From NCBI RefSeq assembly GCF_030386795.1, contig NZ_JANUQM010000005.1:434001-498000 (forward strand): a stretch of DNA of 64,000 nt. Reading direction: 5' to 3'. A model generated the notes under the pieces. That model was given only the letters and a program-made list of their open reading frames with translations. It was not told where the DNA came from and made no database searches. Below, one piece after another: positions 32,244-41,933 of this stretch. Each line of letters begins with the position of its first letter. Positions within the stretch are counted from its first letter, which is position 1. Position numbers and translations under genes: made by a program. The DNA comes from Streptomyces sp. S.PNR 29. Its GTDB lineage: Bacteria; Actinomycetota; Actinomycetes; Streptomycetales; Streptomycetaceae.

Positions 32244-35200
32244 ATGCCATCCGCTGACAGATCCGCCCGGCGCCGGGCCCCGGCCGCGGTGGCCGTGGCT
32301 CTCGGCGCGGGCCTGCTGACCGCACCAGCCGCCCCCGCGCAAGCGGCCGACGCTCCCCAGCCCGCAGCCCGTTACACCTTCGACCAGGACGATCTGACCT
32401 CCGGCAGGATCACCGACAGTTCCGGCAACGGCCTGACGGCGACCCTGGTGAACGGCTCCACCGCCCAGTCCGTGGCGGGCACGGACGGCGGCAAGGCGCT
32501 GGCCCTGCCCGGCGGGGCGCCCGACTCCGACGGCGCGTACGTCCGCCTGCCCCGCGAAGTACTCGGCGCCGCGACCGACTTGACGGTCTCCGCCCGCGTG
32601 AAGTGGAGCGGTGACACGTCGTCCTGGCAGCGGATCTTCGATCTGGGCACCAACACCACGAAGTACCTCTTCACCACCCCGTACAGCGGAAACGGGGTGC
32701 TGCGCACCGCCGTGACCACCAATGGAGGCGGTGCGGAGGCACAGGTCAACGGCTACGCGATGCTTCCCGCGAACGAGTGGCGGACCGTCACCGTCACCCT
32801 CGACACCTCCGCCGGCCGGCTCACCACCTACCTCGACGGCGTGGCGGTCTCGTCCGCCCGGACCAGCATCAAGGCCAAGGATCTGCTGGACGGTTCGGCG
32901 ACGGCCGCCGGTTACATCGGCAAGTCCTTCTGGCCGGATCCGCTGCTCAAGGGCGCGGTCGACGACTTCACCGTGTGGCACTCGGCGCTCAGCCCCGAGC
33001 AGGTGGCCGGCACGGTCGGCGCCCTGCCCACCCTCCAGCAACTCTCCCGGACGTCCTTCGAGGTCCGTACGACGACCGGGACCGCCCCGTCCCTCCCCGC
33101 GGCCGTCCGCTCCTCCTTCTCCGACGGCTACGACCGTGACACCCCGATCACCTGGGACGCCGTACCGCCCGAGAAGTACGACCGGCCGGGGACATTCACG
33201 GTGGCGGGCACGGCAGCCGGGCGCGCGGTGAAGGCCACCGTCACCGTGGTCCGCGAGGGACAGCTCACCGTGGACCTCGGCTCGGACACCGGCGCGTTCC
33301 ACGGCGGAGCCTCCGGCACCCTCTACGGGGTGTACGGACCGGACGTGCCCACCAACAACCTCATGGAGGGCATGGGCCTGCGCACGGTCTCCACCAAGGC
33401 GCAGGACGGCCCGCAGCACCCCGGTGCCGACGCGCTGGAGGTGGTCAAGCCGCTGGCCGACTCCACCGACGGTGACGTGTACATCTACATGACCGACATC
33501 CACCGCGGCTTCCCGTACCAGTGGCCGGGCAACACTCCCGAGGAGAAGCTCAAGCTCTACGAGGAGAAGATCGCCAAGCAGGTGGATCAGGTACTGCAGC
33601 TGCCGAAGCAGTACCAGGACAACATCGTCTTCGTGCCGTTCAACGAGCCCGAGGGCAACATGTTCGGCACCGGCGAGTGGAGCTACAACAAGGTCAGCTG
33701 GCTGAGCGACCCGGACGACTACTTCGCCGCCTGGGACGACGCGTACAAGCTCATCAAGGGCAGGATGCCGGGCGCCCGCATCGCCGGCCCCAACACCAGC
33801 GTCCTCTACGACCAGGTGAAGGGCTTCCTCACGCACACCCTGGCCGCGGGCACCCTCCCGGACGTCATCACCTGGCACGAGCTGAGCCACCCGGAAGCGG
33901 TGCGCGAGAGCGTCGCCAAGTACCGGGCGTGGGAGAAGGAGCTGTTCAAGGGCACCGACAAGGAGGGCACCCAGCTCCCCGTCAACATCAACGAGTACGC
34001 CTTCAACTACCACACCTCGGTGCCCGGCCAGATGATCCAGTGGGTGTCCGCGATCGAGGAGTCCAAGGTGGACGCCGACATCGCGTACTGGAACATCGAC
34101 GGCAACCTCTCCGACTCCGCGGTGCAGTCGGGCCGAGGCAACGGCCAGTGGTGGCTGCTGCACTCGTACGCCTCGATGAGCGGTCACACCGTGCAGGTGA
34201 CCCCGCCCTTCCCCGGCGAGAACTACACCATGCAGGGCGTGGCCACACTGGACGAGAAGAAGAAGCAGGCCCGGCTGATCTTCGGCGGGTCGACCGGCAA
34301 GGGACACATCACCTTCGCGGGCGTCCCGAAGCAGCTCTTCGGGGACCGGGTGCACGCCTGGGTGCGCGAGATCGAGTGGAGCGGGCAGGTCGGTGACAAC
34401 TCCGGCCCGAAGCTGCTGACGGAGACGAACCTGGAGGTCGGTGACGACGGCCAGGTCGTCGTCGACTTCGGTGACGGCGCGCTGCCGAAGCTGAAGGAGT
34501 CCTCGGCGTACGAGATCGTCCTCAGCCCCGCCGGGAAGGCGAAGAGCACGCAGTCCCCGCCCGCGCGCTGGCAGGGCTCCTACGAGGCGGAGGACGCCGC
34601 CCACAGCGGCTCCGGCTACTCGAAGAACGGCCCGGAGGGCTCGCCGCGCGATGTGTCGAAGTTCTACACCTCCGGCGGCTACGACGTGGGCGGCCTGCGC
34701 ACCGGCTCGGACGTCACGCTCGACTTCACCGTGGACGTGCCCGAGGACGGCACGTACGACCTGAGCGTCTTCGCCAACTCCCTCAACACCTTCGACAAGG
34801 TGAGGGAGCAGGGCCCCACCAACGTCTTCCTGAGGGTGGACGGCGAGGCCGACAGCGAGCAGGAGCTGTACCTGCCCCTCGGCTACAAGTGGGTGGTGTG
34901 GGACCACACCGACACCGAGGTCCACCTCACCAAGGGCGAGCACACCCTGACGCTCGCCGCGAAGAGCCTCGACGGCAAGCGCGCCACCAAGGGCGACGCC
35001 ATCGTCGACCGTCTCACCCTGTCCTTGCCGCGGGATGCGGTCGGCACGCAGGTGTACGAGGGTGAACTGGCCTGGCTGGGCGGCGGGGCGCAGCCGGTCT
35101 ACACGCTGCCGAAGCACACCGAAACCCCTGCCACCGGCTCCGGCGCGGCCCGGCTCCCGAAGAAGGGGACCGCCACGTTCTGGGTGTACTCACCCGCCGA

Positions 35201-35906
35201 CCGCGAGGCCACCCTCAAGGTCGACACGCTCGACGGCACCGGCGCCCGGCTCTCCGTCAACGGCCAGGACGTCCAGCGCCTCGGCAAGGGCGGGAACAGC
35301 GTCGCGGTCTCCCTGTCGGGCGGCATCAACAAGGTGACCCTGACGGGAGGTTCGTCCACCACCCTCGTGGACCGTCTCACGGTCACGCCCACGGAGGGAG
35401 AGCTGCCGACACGTACGTACGAGGCGCAGGACGCCGAGCTCGCGGGCTCGGCCACGCTGACTCCGCTCTCCCTGGCCACCGACGGCACGGCGATCACCGG
35501 CATCGGCGGCGGCCCCGGCAACGGCAACACCGCCACCTTCACCGTCGCCGCCGACCGCAGCGGGCTGTACGCGCTGCGCATCCGCTACTCCAACCCCGAG
35601 CAGTCCGAGGCCACCCACTACAACCCGGACCCGCTGGCCCGTCACGCCGACCTCACCGTCAACGGCGGCGAGATGCGGCGCATCGGCTTCCCGCACAGCT
35701 TCCACCAGAACAACTTCTGGGAGCTGACCGTCCCCGTCCACCTGAAGAAAGGACAGAACTCGATCACCTTCCGCTCCGAGGAACTGCCGAACTTCGACGG
35801 CACCACCTACGCCTCGGACACCTTCCCCGGAGTGCTGCTCCGCTCCCGCTACGCGCCGCTGATCGACCGGATCACCGTCGCGCCCTACGCGCGGCAGGTG
35901 CGTTGA
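32244..35906 (+). CDS. Secreted multidomain glycoside hydrolase (LamG, clan GH-A-like catalytic domain, CBM-like modules)
   Basis: 1220-aa exported protein. A signal peptide ends near AQAADAP (residue 37). A LamG/concanavalin-like domain spans about 42-250, and an Ig-like linker (SFSDGYDRDTPITWD) follows. The catalytic part, about 345-700, has E468 in PFNEPEGN as probable acid/base and E584 in VNINEYAFNY as probable nucleophile, the clan GH-A pattern. Three beta-sandwich carbohydrate-binding modules begin near residues 780, 938 and 1059 (YEAEDA, YEGELA, YEAQDA). It is not clearly assignable to a known GH family by eye; GH39 is the nearest idea. The start ATG follows GAGGA. Regulation by a LacI-type repressor is implied. 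Confidence 0.85.
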   Translation: MPSADRSARRRAPAAVAVALGAGLLTAPAAPAQAADAPQPAARYTFDQDDLTSGRITDSSGNGLTATLVNGSTAQSVAGTDGGKALALPGGAPDSDGAYVRLPREVLGAATDLTVSARVKWSGDTSSWQRIFDLGTNTTKYLFTTPYSGNGVLRTAVTTNGGGAEAQVNGYAMLPANEWRTVTVTLDTSAGRLTTYLDGVAVSSARTSIKAKDLLDGSATAAGYIGKSFWPDPLLKGAVDDFTVWHSALSPEQVAGTVGALPTLQQLSRTSFEVRTTTGTAPSLPAAVRSSFSDGYDRDTPITWDAVPPEKYDRPGTFTVAGTAAGRAVKATVTVVREGQLTVDLGSDTGAFHGGASGTLYGVYGPDVPTNNLMEGMGLRTVSTKAQDGPQHPGADALEVVKPLADSTDGDVYIYMTDIHRGFPYQWPGNTPEEKLKLYEEKIAKQVDQVLQLPKQYQDNIVFVPFNEPEGNMFGTGEWSYNKVSWLSDPDDYFAAWDDAYKLIKGRMPGARIAGPNTSVLYDQVKGFLTHTLAAGTLPDVITWHELSHPEAVRESVAKYRAWEKELFKGTDKEGTQLPVNINEYAFNYHTSVPGQMIQWVSAIEESKVDADIAYWNIDGNLSDSAVQSGRGNGQWWLLHSYASMSGHTVQVTPPFPGENYTMQGVATLDEKKKQARLIFGGSTGKGHITFAGVPKQLFGDRVHAWVREIEWSGQVGDNSGPKLLTETNLEVGDDGQVVVDFGDGALPKLKESSAYEIVLSPAGKAKSTQSPPARWQGSYEAEDAAHSGSGYSKNGPEGSPRDVSKFYTSGGYDVGGLRTGSDVTLDFTVDVPEDGTYDLSVFANSLNTFDKVREQGPTNVFLRVDGEADSEQELYLPLGYKWVVWDHTDTEVHLTKGEHTLTLAAKSLDGKRATKGDAIVDRLTLSLPRDAVGTQVYEGELAWLGGGAQPVYTLPKHTETPATGSGAARLPKKGTATFWVYSPADREATLKVDTLDGTGARLSVNGQDVQRLGKGGNSVAVSLSGGINKVTLTGGSSTTLVDRLTVTPTEGELPTRTYEAQDAELAGSATLTPLSLATDGTAITGIGGGPGNGNTATFTVAADRSGLYALRIRYSNPEQSEATHYNPDPLARHADLTVNGGEMRRIGFPHSFHQNNFWELTVPVHLKKGQNSITFRSEELPNFDGTTYASDTFPGVLLRSRYAPLIDRITVAPYARQVR

Positions 35907-35914
35907 GGTAACCG

Positions 35915-35953
35915 CCGCCGGCGGCGACGTGGCCCACACGTCGCCGCCGGCGG
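35915..35953 (+). terminator. Strong terminator after the glycoside hydrolase
   Basis: Perfect 17-bp stem (35915-35931 with 35937-35953) and loop GCCCA, 9 nt beyond the stop codon. Confidence 0.8.
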
Positions 35954-36021
35954 TCTGTTGTCATCTCGGCCAAGGCCGCGGTGCTGCCGTCTTGACAACC
36001 CTGTGCCCACGGGGAAAAGCT

Positions 36022-36050
36022 GTTGCGCATAGAGATGTACGTTGCTTCAT
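36022..36050. promoter_or_regulatory. Betaine-regulon operator before serine dehydratase
   Basis: Half-sites GTTGCGCAT and GTTGCTTCA begin at 36022 and 36041, 19 bp apart, both reading toward the gene. Matches the direct-repeat pattern at five other promoters in the choline/sarcosine region. Confidence 0.65.
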
Positions 36051-36109
36051 CTGAAACCACCGGGGTTCGGTCCGAAGTTTCCGGAACCACTCCGGGAGGG
36101 AGCCCGCCC

Positions 36110-37492
36110 GTGGCCATCTCCGTTTTCGATCTGTTCTCCATCGGCATAGGTCCCTCCAGTTCGCACACCGTCGGACCCATGCGGGCCGCCCGCATGTTCG
36201 CCGGCCGGCTGGAAAGGGAAGGTCTGCTCACTCGGACGGCGTCGGTGCGGGCCGAGCTCTTCGGCTCCCTCGGTGCCACCGGCCACGGTCACGGCAGCCC
36301 CAAGGCCGTGCTGCTCGGACTGGAGGGCAACGAGCCGCGCACGGTGGACATCGGCCAGGCCGAACTGGACGTCGAGCGGATCAGATCGACGGGGCGGCTG
36401 CGTCTGCTGGGCCGCGACCTCGGCGATGCCCACGAGATCGGCTTCGACACGGACGGTCAGTTGGTCCTGCACCGCCGCCGTTCCCTGCGGTACCACGCCA
36501 ACGGCATGACGTTCTTCTCGTACGACGCAGAGGGGCTGCCGCTGCTGGAGACGACGTACTACTCGGTCGGCGGCGGGTTCGTCGTCGACGAGGAAGCGGT
36601 CGGCGAGGACCGGGTCAAGCCGGACGACACGGTGCTGAAGTACCCCTTCGGCAGCGGTGACGAGTTGCTGCGCCTGACCCGGGAGACGGGTCTGTCGATC
36701 TCGGCACTGATGCTGGAGAACGAGCGGGCCTGGCGCACCGAGGAGGAGATCCGCGAGGGTCTGCTGGAGATCTGGCGGGTGATGCGGGAGTGCGTGGCAC
36801 GCGGCCTGTCCTGTGAGGGGATGCTGCCGGGCGGGCTCAAGGTCCGCCGCCGGGCCACGGCTGTGGCCAAGGCGCTGCGGGCCGACGGCGATCCGGCGGG
36901 GCGGGCGTTGGAGTGGGTGACCCTCTACGCCATGGCGGTCAACGAGGAGAACGCGGCCGGTGGGCGGGTGGTCACCGCACCGACCAACGGGGCCGCCGGC
37001 ATCATCCCGGCGGTCCTGCACTACCACGTCAACTTCGTCCACGGAGCCGACGACGACGCCGTCGTCCGGTTCCTGCTGGCAGCCGGCGCCATCGGGCTGC
37101 TGTTCAAGGAGAACGCCTCCATCTCCGGCGCCGAGGTCGGCTGTCAGGGGGAGGTCGGCGCCGCGTGCTCCATGGCCGCGGGCGGCCTGGCGGAAGTCCT
37201 CGGCGGCTCGCCGGAACAGGTGGAGAACGCCGCTGAGATCGGTATGGAGCACAACCTGGGCCTGACGTGCGACCCGGTCGGTGGCCTGGTGCAGATCCCG
37301 TGCATCGAACGCAACGGCATGGCGGCGGTCAAGGCCGTCACCGCGGCCCGGATGGCCCTGCGTGGCGACGGCCGCCACCACGTGTCGCTGGACAAGGTCA
37401 TCAAGACCATGAAGGAGACGGGCGCCGACATGAAGGTCAAGTACAAGGAGACGGCCCGCGGCGGGCTCGCGGTCAACGTCGTCGAGTGCTGA
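36110..37492 (+). CDS. sdaA: L-serine ammonia-lyase (serine dehydratase), single chain
   Basis: Iron-sulphur enzyme converting L-serine to pyruvate and ammonia, 460 aa. It begins MAISVFDLFSIGIGPSSSHT, the family hallmark, and carries the [4Fe-4S] cysteines C345 (GCQGEVG), C387 (TCDPVG) and C398 (IPCIERNG), at nearly the positions of E. coli SdaA. The start is GTG at 36110 with GGGAGGG upstream; in-frame codons from 36023 are in the operator region. It would finish glycine betaine catabolism: glycine to serine by GlyA, then to pyruvate. Confidence 0.95.
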   Translation: MAISVFDLFSIGIGPSSSHTVGPMRAARMFAGRLEREGLLTRTASVRAELFGSLGATGHGHGSPKAVLLGLEGNEPRTVDIGQAELDVERIRSTGRLRLLGRDLGDAHEIGFDTDGQLVLHRRRSLRYHANGMTFFSYDAEGLPLLETTYYSVGGGFVVDEEAVGEDRVKPDDTVLKYPFGSGDELLRLTRETGLSISALMLENERAWRTEEEIREGLLEIWRVMRECVARGLSCEGMLPGGLKVRRRATAVAKALRADGDPAGRALEWVTLYAMAVNEENAAGGRVVTAPTNGAAGIIPAVLHYHVNFVHGADDDAVVRFLLAAGAIGLLFKENASISGAEVGCQGEVGAACSMAAGGLAEVLGGSPEQVENAAEIGMEHNLGLTCDPVGGLVQIPCIERNGMAAVKAVTAARMALRGDGRHHVSLDKVIKTMKETGADMKVKYKETARGGLAVNVVEC

Positions 37493-37521
37493 GGGCGGAG
37501 GGTTCGGTCCGGGGAGGGTCC

Positions 37522-38209
37522 ATGGGACGGGTCACCGAGCGACGGCGCGTACTGCGCATCCCAGCTGGCGAGCATCGTGTACTGCGCGGACGCCACCGCG
37601 GACGGCGCGAACACGTACAACGTCGTCGATGTGCGGCTCGCCCCCGGCGTGGTGGTGCCGGACATCTCGCTCGAGCGGAACGTGTACACCACCTCCTCCT
37701 GCGGCCTGTGCGGGAAGGCGAGCCTGGACGCCGTACGGACCACCGCCCGCTGGCCGGTCGCCGACACTCCCCCGGTCCGGGTCGGCCCCGACCTGCTGGC
37801 CGGCCTCACCGACCGGCTGCGCGCCGCGCAGCGGGTCTTCGACCGCACCGGGGGTCTGCACGCCGCCGGGCTGTTCTCGGCGGAGGGCGAGCTGCTGGAC
37901 CTGCGTGAGGACGTGGGCCGCCACAACGCCGTCGACAAACTCATCGGCCGCGCCCTGCGGTCCGGCGCGCTGCCGCTGTCCCGGCACATCCTGCTGGTCT
38001 CCGGCCGCGCGTCCTTCGAGCTGGCGCAGAAGGCGGTCATGGCGGGCATCCCGGTGCTGGCCGCGGTCTCGGCTCCCTCCTCCCTCGCGGTGGACTTGGC
38101 GGCGGAGACCGGCCTCACGCTGGTCGGTTTCCTGCGTGGCAGCTCCATGAACGTGTACGCGGGAGAGCAGCGCATCATCCCGGGGCCGCGAGGAGGGCCC
38201 CCGGAGTGA
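37522..38209 (+). pseudogene. fdhD: fdhD with internal out-of-frame deletion (formate dehydrogenase sulfurtransferase)
   Basis: FdhD transfers sulfur to the molybdenum cofactor of formate dehydrogenases. The start MGRVTERRRVLRI (ATG 37522, after GGGAGGG) is present, but at about 37560 it joins a downstream segment in a different frame. From there IVYCADATADGANTYNVVDV and the catalytic CGLC (TTSSCGLCGKAS) run to a normal C-terminus. Roughly 60-70 residues that usually link these parts are missing. The C-terminal ~210 residues could be made from GTG 37577, but would lack the N-terminal half-domain. Adjacent to a formate dehydrogenase gene, convergently. Confidence 0.75.
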
Positions 38210-38306
38210 GCCGTCGCCGCCCTCTACGGCGTGACGCAGACGGCCGCCGCGGCGACTGCGGACGTGTACGCGGCGGCGACGCGCGCGTGCCTGACCGACA
38301 GGCCGG

Positions 38307-40601
38307 TCAGTGCGCGGGTTCCAGCCGGACCACGATCGACTTGGAGGTGGGGGTGTTGCTGACGTCCGCGGTGGAGTCCAGCGGAACCAGGACGTTGGTC
38401 TCCGGGAAGTAGGCGGCGCAGCAGCCACGTGGGGTGGGGTACGCGACCGTACGGAACGCCGGTGCCCGGCGGTCGGCCCCGTCGGAGAACTCGCTGACGA
38501 TGTCGACCAGATCGCCCTCGGCCAGGCCGTGTGCGGCGAGGTCGTCCGGATGGACGAAGAGCACCCTGCGGCCCTGGTGGACGCCGCGGTAGCGGTCGTC
38601 CAGGCCGTAGATGGTGGTGTTGTACTGGTCGTGCGAACGGAGGGTCTGGAGGAGCAGCCGGCCCGGCGGGACGCGCAGCACCTCCAGGGGGTTGACGGTG
38701 AAGTTGGCCAGCCCGGTCCCGGTGGGAAAGCGCCTCTCGTCCCGTGGAGGATGAGGCAGTGCGAAGCCGCCCGGCTGCCGTACCCGGGCGTTGAAGTCAT
38801 CGAAGCCGGGGACCACCCGTGCGATCCTGTCCCGGATCCGGTCGTAGTCCGCTTCGAATGCCGTCCAGGGCACCTGCGGACCGTCGTTCCCGAGGACCGT
38901 CTTCGCCATCCGGCAGATGATCGCGACCTCGCTCAGCAGGGCGTCCGACGCCGGCGCCAGCCGCCCACGCGAGAGGTGCACCATGCCCATGGAGTCCTCC
39001 ACCGTCACCAGTTGAGGCCCCGCGGGCCGGAGGTCGGCCTCGGTGCGGCCCAGGCAGGGCAGGATGAGCGCCTGCCGGCCGGCCACCGCGTGGGACCGGT
39101 TGAGCTTGGTGGAGATCTGCACCGTGAGCGCGCAGTTGCGCAGTGCCCGCTCGGTCAGCTCGGTGTCGGGAGCGGCGGAGACGAAGTTGCCGCCGAGAGC
39201 GACGAAGACCCGCACCTGCCCGTCCCGCATGGCCCGGATGGTCTCCACGGCGTCGTGGCCGTGGTGGCTCGGCGGCACGAAACCGAATTCCGCGCCGAGC
39301 GCGTCGAGGAAGGCGGTGTCCGGTTTCTCGTGGATGCCCATGGTCCGGTCGCCCTGGACGTTGGAGTGCCCGCGGACGGGGCAGAGGCCGGCGCCGGGGC
39401 GACCGATGTTGCCGCCGAGCAGCAGGAAGTTGACGACCTCGCGGATGGTCGGCACGGAGTGACGGTGCTGGGTGAGACCCATCGCCCAGCAGACCACGAT
39501 CTTCCTGGCGGCCAGAACCTCCTGGAACGCCTCGCTGATCTCCTGTGCCGTCAGGCCGGTGGCCTCCAGGATGTCGTCCCAGTCCGCCTTGCGGGCCCGG
39601 TCGGCGAACTCCTCGAAACCGTGGGTGTGCGCGGTGATGAAGTCACGGTCGAGGACCGTGCCGGGAGCGTCGTCCTCCGCCTCCAGGAGCAGGCGGTTGA
39701 AGGCCTGGAAGAGGGCCTGGTCGCCGCCGAGCCTGATCTGGAGGAACCGGTCGGACAGTTGGGTGCCGGCGCCCAGCACGCCCGAGGGCCGCTGGGGGTT
39801 CTTGAACCGCAGGAGTCCGGCTTCGGGGAGCGGGTTGACGGAGATGACGCGGGCTCCCCGGGCTTTGGCGGTCTCGAGTGCCGAGAGCATCCGGGGGTGG
39901 TTGGTGCCCGGGTTCTGCCCCACGACGAGGATCAGGTCGGCCTCGTACAGGTCATCGAGGCGGACGCTGCCCTTGCCGATGCCGATGGTCTCGGTGAGGG
40001 CCGAGCCGCTGGACTCATGGCACATGTTGGAGCAGTCCGGCAGGTTGTTCGTGCCGAAGAGCCGGACGAAGAGCTGGTAGACGAAGGCGGCCTCGTTGCT
40101 CGCCCGGCCGGAGGTGTAGAAGGCGGCCTGGTCCGGGGAACCGAGCGCACCCAGCTCCCGGGCGACCACGGCGAACGCCTCGTCCCAGGAGATCTGCCGG
40201 TACCGGTCGCTGCCCGCGGGGCGGTACATGGGGTGGGTGAGGCGTCCCTGCTGACCGAGCCAGTAGTCGCTGCGGCCGGCGAGCTCTGCCAGGGTGTGCC
40301 CGGCGAAGAACTCCGGGGTGACCCGGCGCAGGGTCGCCTCCTCGGCCACCGCCTTGGCCCCGTTCTCACAGAACTCGGCACGGTGCCGGTGTTCGGGCTC
40401 CGGCCAGGCGCATCCCGGGCAGTCGAAGCCTGTCCGCTGGTTGACGCTCAGCAGGGTCAGCAGACTACGGCGGACGCCCATCTGCACGTGGGCGTGGCGC
40501 AGCGAGGAGGTGACCGCGGGAATGCCCGCGGCGTAGTCCTTCGGCGGGCCCACCCGCAGGCGGGAGTCACCGGGGTCCTCGGCAGGTGCCTCGCGGGTCA
40601 T
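38307..40601 (-). CDS. FdhF/YdeP-family molybdopterin oxidoreductase (putative formate dehydrogenase)
   Basis: 764-aa bis-MGD enzyme of the FdhF/YdeP type. N-terminal cysteines C61, C64 and C78 could ligate a cluster. The Mo-proximal loop reads NMCHESSGSAL with C194, not selenocysteine: the codon is TGC. Then GQNPGTNHPRMLSALETAKARG follows, as in YdeP. It starts 3 nt after the Rieske stop, so it is co-transcribed with a betaine demethylase, consistent with oxidising formate from released methyl groups. FdhD-like maturation is normally needed and the local fdhD is damaged. YdeP proteins have been tied to acid resistance, so the formate activity is inferred. Confidence 0.85.
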   Translation of the reverse strand: MTREAPAEDPGDSRLRVGPPKDYAAGIPAVTSSLRHAHVQMGVRRSLLTLLSVNQRTGFDCPGCAWPEPEHRHRAEFCENGAKAVAEEATLRRVTPEFFAGHTLAELAGRSDYWLGQQGRLTHPMYRPAGSDRYRQISWDEAFAVVARELGALGSPDQAAFYTSGRASNEAAFVYQLFVRLFGTNNLPDCSNMCHESSGSALTETIGIGKGSVRLDDLYEADLILVVGQNPGTNHPRMLSALETAKARGARVISVNPLPEAGLLRFKNPQRPSGVLGAGTQLSDRFLQIRLGGDQALFQAFNRLLLEAEDDAPGTVLDRDFITAHTHGFEEFADRARKADWDDILEATGLTAQEISEAFQEVLAARKIVVCWAMGLTQHRHSVPTIREVVNFLLLGGNIGRPGAGLCPVRGHSNVQGDRTMGIHEKPDTAFLDALGAEFGFVPPSHHGHDAVETIRAMRDGQVRVFVALGGNFVSAAPDTELTERALRNCALTVQISTKLNRSHAVAGRQALILPCLGRTEADLRPAGPQLVTVEDSMGMVHLSRGRLAPASDALLSEVAIICRMAKTVLGNDGPQVPWTAFEADYDRIRDRIARVVPGFDDFNARVRQPGGFALPHPPRDERRFPTGTGLANFTVNPLEVLRVPPGRLLLQTLRSHDQYNTTIYGLDDRYRGVHQGRRVLFVHPDDLAAHGLAEGDLVDIVSEFSDGADRRAPAFRTVAYPTPRGCCAAYFPETNVLVPLDSTADVSNTPTSKSIVVRLEPAH

Positions 40602-40604
40602 CGC

Positions 40605-41747
40605 CTAGCGCTCCGCGATGGTCGCGTGGGTGCCGAGGCGGTCCTGGACCCAGTCGTGGAACTCGCCGATGTGGTGCTCGCTGGGCACCAGGACACCGCC
40701 CTTGGCGTACAGGCGCGAACTCATCGCCGGCTGGCAGCGCTCACAGGCGTCGAAGTCCTGCCGGTTGACCCGGTCGAACAGCTCCACCGACCGGCTGACG
40801 TCCCGGCCGCTGTCCACCACGCCCTTCAGATAGAGCCAGTCGCACTCCACGATCGTCCGGTCGACCGCCACCGGGAACATCCGGTGGAAGATCACGTGGT
40901 CGGGGACCAGGTTGATGAAGACCTGCGGCCGTACCGTGATCGCGTAGTACCGGCGGTCCTGTTCCTCGGAGACCGTGGGGATACGGTCCAGGCCCTCCGA
41001 GCCGTCGACGGTGAATCCCCTGACGTCCGCACCGAACTCGGCGCCGTGCCCCACGTAGTACTGGGCGGCGTAGCCGTCGGCGAACTCCGGGAGCACCTCG
41101 GTCAGTTCCGGATGGATCGTCGCGCAGTGGTAGCACTCCATGAAGTTCTCGATGATCAGCTTCCAGTTCGCCTTCACGTCGTAGACGATCCGCTTGCCGA
41201 CCTCCAGGCTCTCGATGTCGTACCGGTCGATGGACTCCACATCGCCCAGGCGCGCCACCACGTCCGCTGTCACCGACTGCTCGAACGAGGGCGGGTTCTC
41301 CGCCAGGCACACCCACACATAGCCCAGCCACTCGCGTACCGCCACGCTCGCCAGGCCGTACTCGGTCCGGCCGACGTCCGGCATCTTCGTCAGGTTCGGA
41401 GCGGCGACCAGCTTGCCGTTAAGGTCGTAGGTCCAGGCGTGGTACGGGCACTGGAACGCCCGCTTCACCTCGCCGGACTCCTGCGTGCACAGCTTGGCGC
41501 CCCGGTGCCGGCACACGTTGAAGAAGGCGCGGACGGAGTTGTCCCGCGACCGGGTCACCAGGACGCTCTCCCGCCCGACGTCCACGGTCCTGAACGCACC
41601 CGGCTTCGCCAGCTCCGACGAGCGTGCCACGCAGAACCACATGGACTCGAAGATGTGCTCCTGCTCCAGGCGGAAGATCTCCGGGTCCGTGTAGTGGTCA
41701 CCTGGGAGGGTCGCGATCAGGCTCTCCGGCAGGCCGGTCGTAGTCAT
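40605..41747 (-). CDS. Rieske oxygenase, glycine betaine/stachydrine-type demethylase (GbcA-like)
   Basis: 380-aa Rieske oxygenase expected to demethylate glycine betaine to dimethylglycine with release of formaldehyde. The cluster ligands are C79-R-H81 and C100-P-Y-H103 (CRHRG, CPYHAWTY). Mononuclear iron ligands are H207 and H212 in ENFMECYHCATIHPEL. This protein closely parallels the partial one at 62981-64000. Start at ATG 41747 with GAGG 6 nt before. First gene of an operon with the formate dehydrogenase. A reductase partner (GbcB-like) is not seen next to it. Stachydrine or carnitine-type substrates remain possible. Confidence 0.88.
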   Translation of the reverse strand: MTTTGLPESLIATLPGDHYTDPEIFRLEQEHIFESMWFCVARSSELAKPGAFRTVDVGRESVLVTRSRDNSVRAFFNVCRHRGAKLCTQESGEVKRAFQCPYHAWTYDLNGKLVAAPNLTKMPDVGRTEYGLASVAVREWLGYVWVCLAENPPSFEQSVTADVVARLGDVESIDRYDIESLEVGKRIVYDVKANWKLIIENFMECYHCATIHPELTEVLPEFADGYAAQYYVGHGAEFGADVRGFTVDGSEGLDRIPTVSEEQDRRYYAITVRPQVFINLVPDHVIFHRMFPVAVDRTIVECDWLYLKGVVDSGRDVSRSVELFDRVNRQDFDACERCQPAMSSRLYAKGGVLVPSEHHIGEFHDWVQDRLGTHATIAER

Positions 41748-41832
41748 GGTTCACCTCGAAGAGAAGCGTGGTGGGCGGGCGGTGAGCGGTCGTCCGGTAC
41801 TGCGGGGGTTCCTTCGATTCGAAGCCGCTAAT

Positions 41833-41880
41833 GTTGCCTTATACGCAACGCACGTCTATCTACGCAACACACAGTGCAAC
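41833..41880. promoter_or_regulatory. Betaine-regulon operator of the Rieske/formate dehydrogenase operon
   Basis: On the minus strand GTTGCGTAG (from 41868) and GTTGCGTAT (from 41849) are 19 bp apart, reading toward the gene, with a third GTTGC at 41880. The second also forms a GTTGC-N7-GCAAC palindrome at 41833-41849. Confidence 0.7.
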
Positions 41881-41933
41881 CCGCCCGAAGCACTGTCAAG
41901 CCCTTGACCGCAGACGACCTCAGGCCGGACCAT

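Noticed and set aside
38243..38310. Small hairpins between fdhD and the FDH-like gene as a terminator.
   Set aside because: Stems are only 7-9 bp with a long loop in one case, and one overlaps a stop codon; too weak to call.
40018..40024. Selenocysteine in the FDH-like active site.
   Set aside because: The Mo-proximal codon in NMCHESS is cysteine (TGC), not an in-frame TGA.
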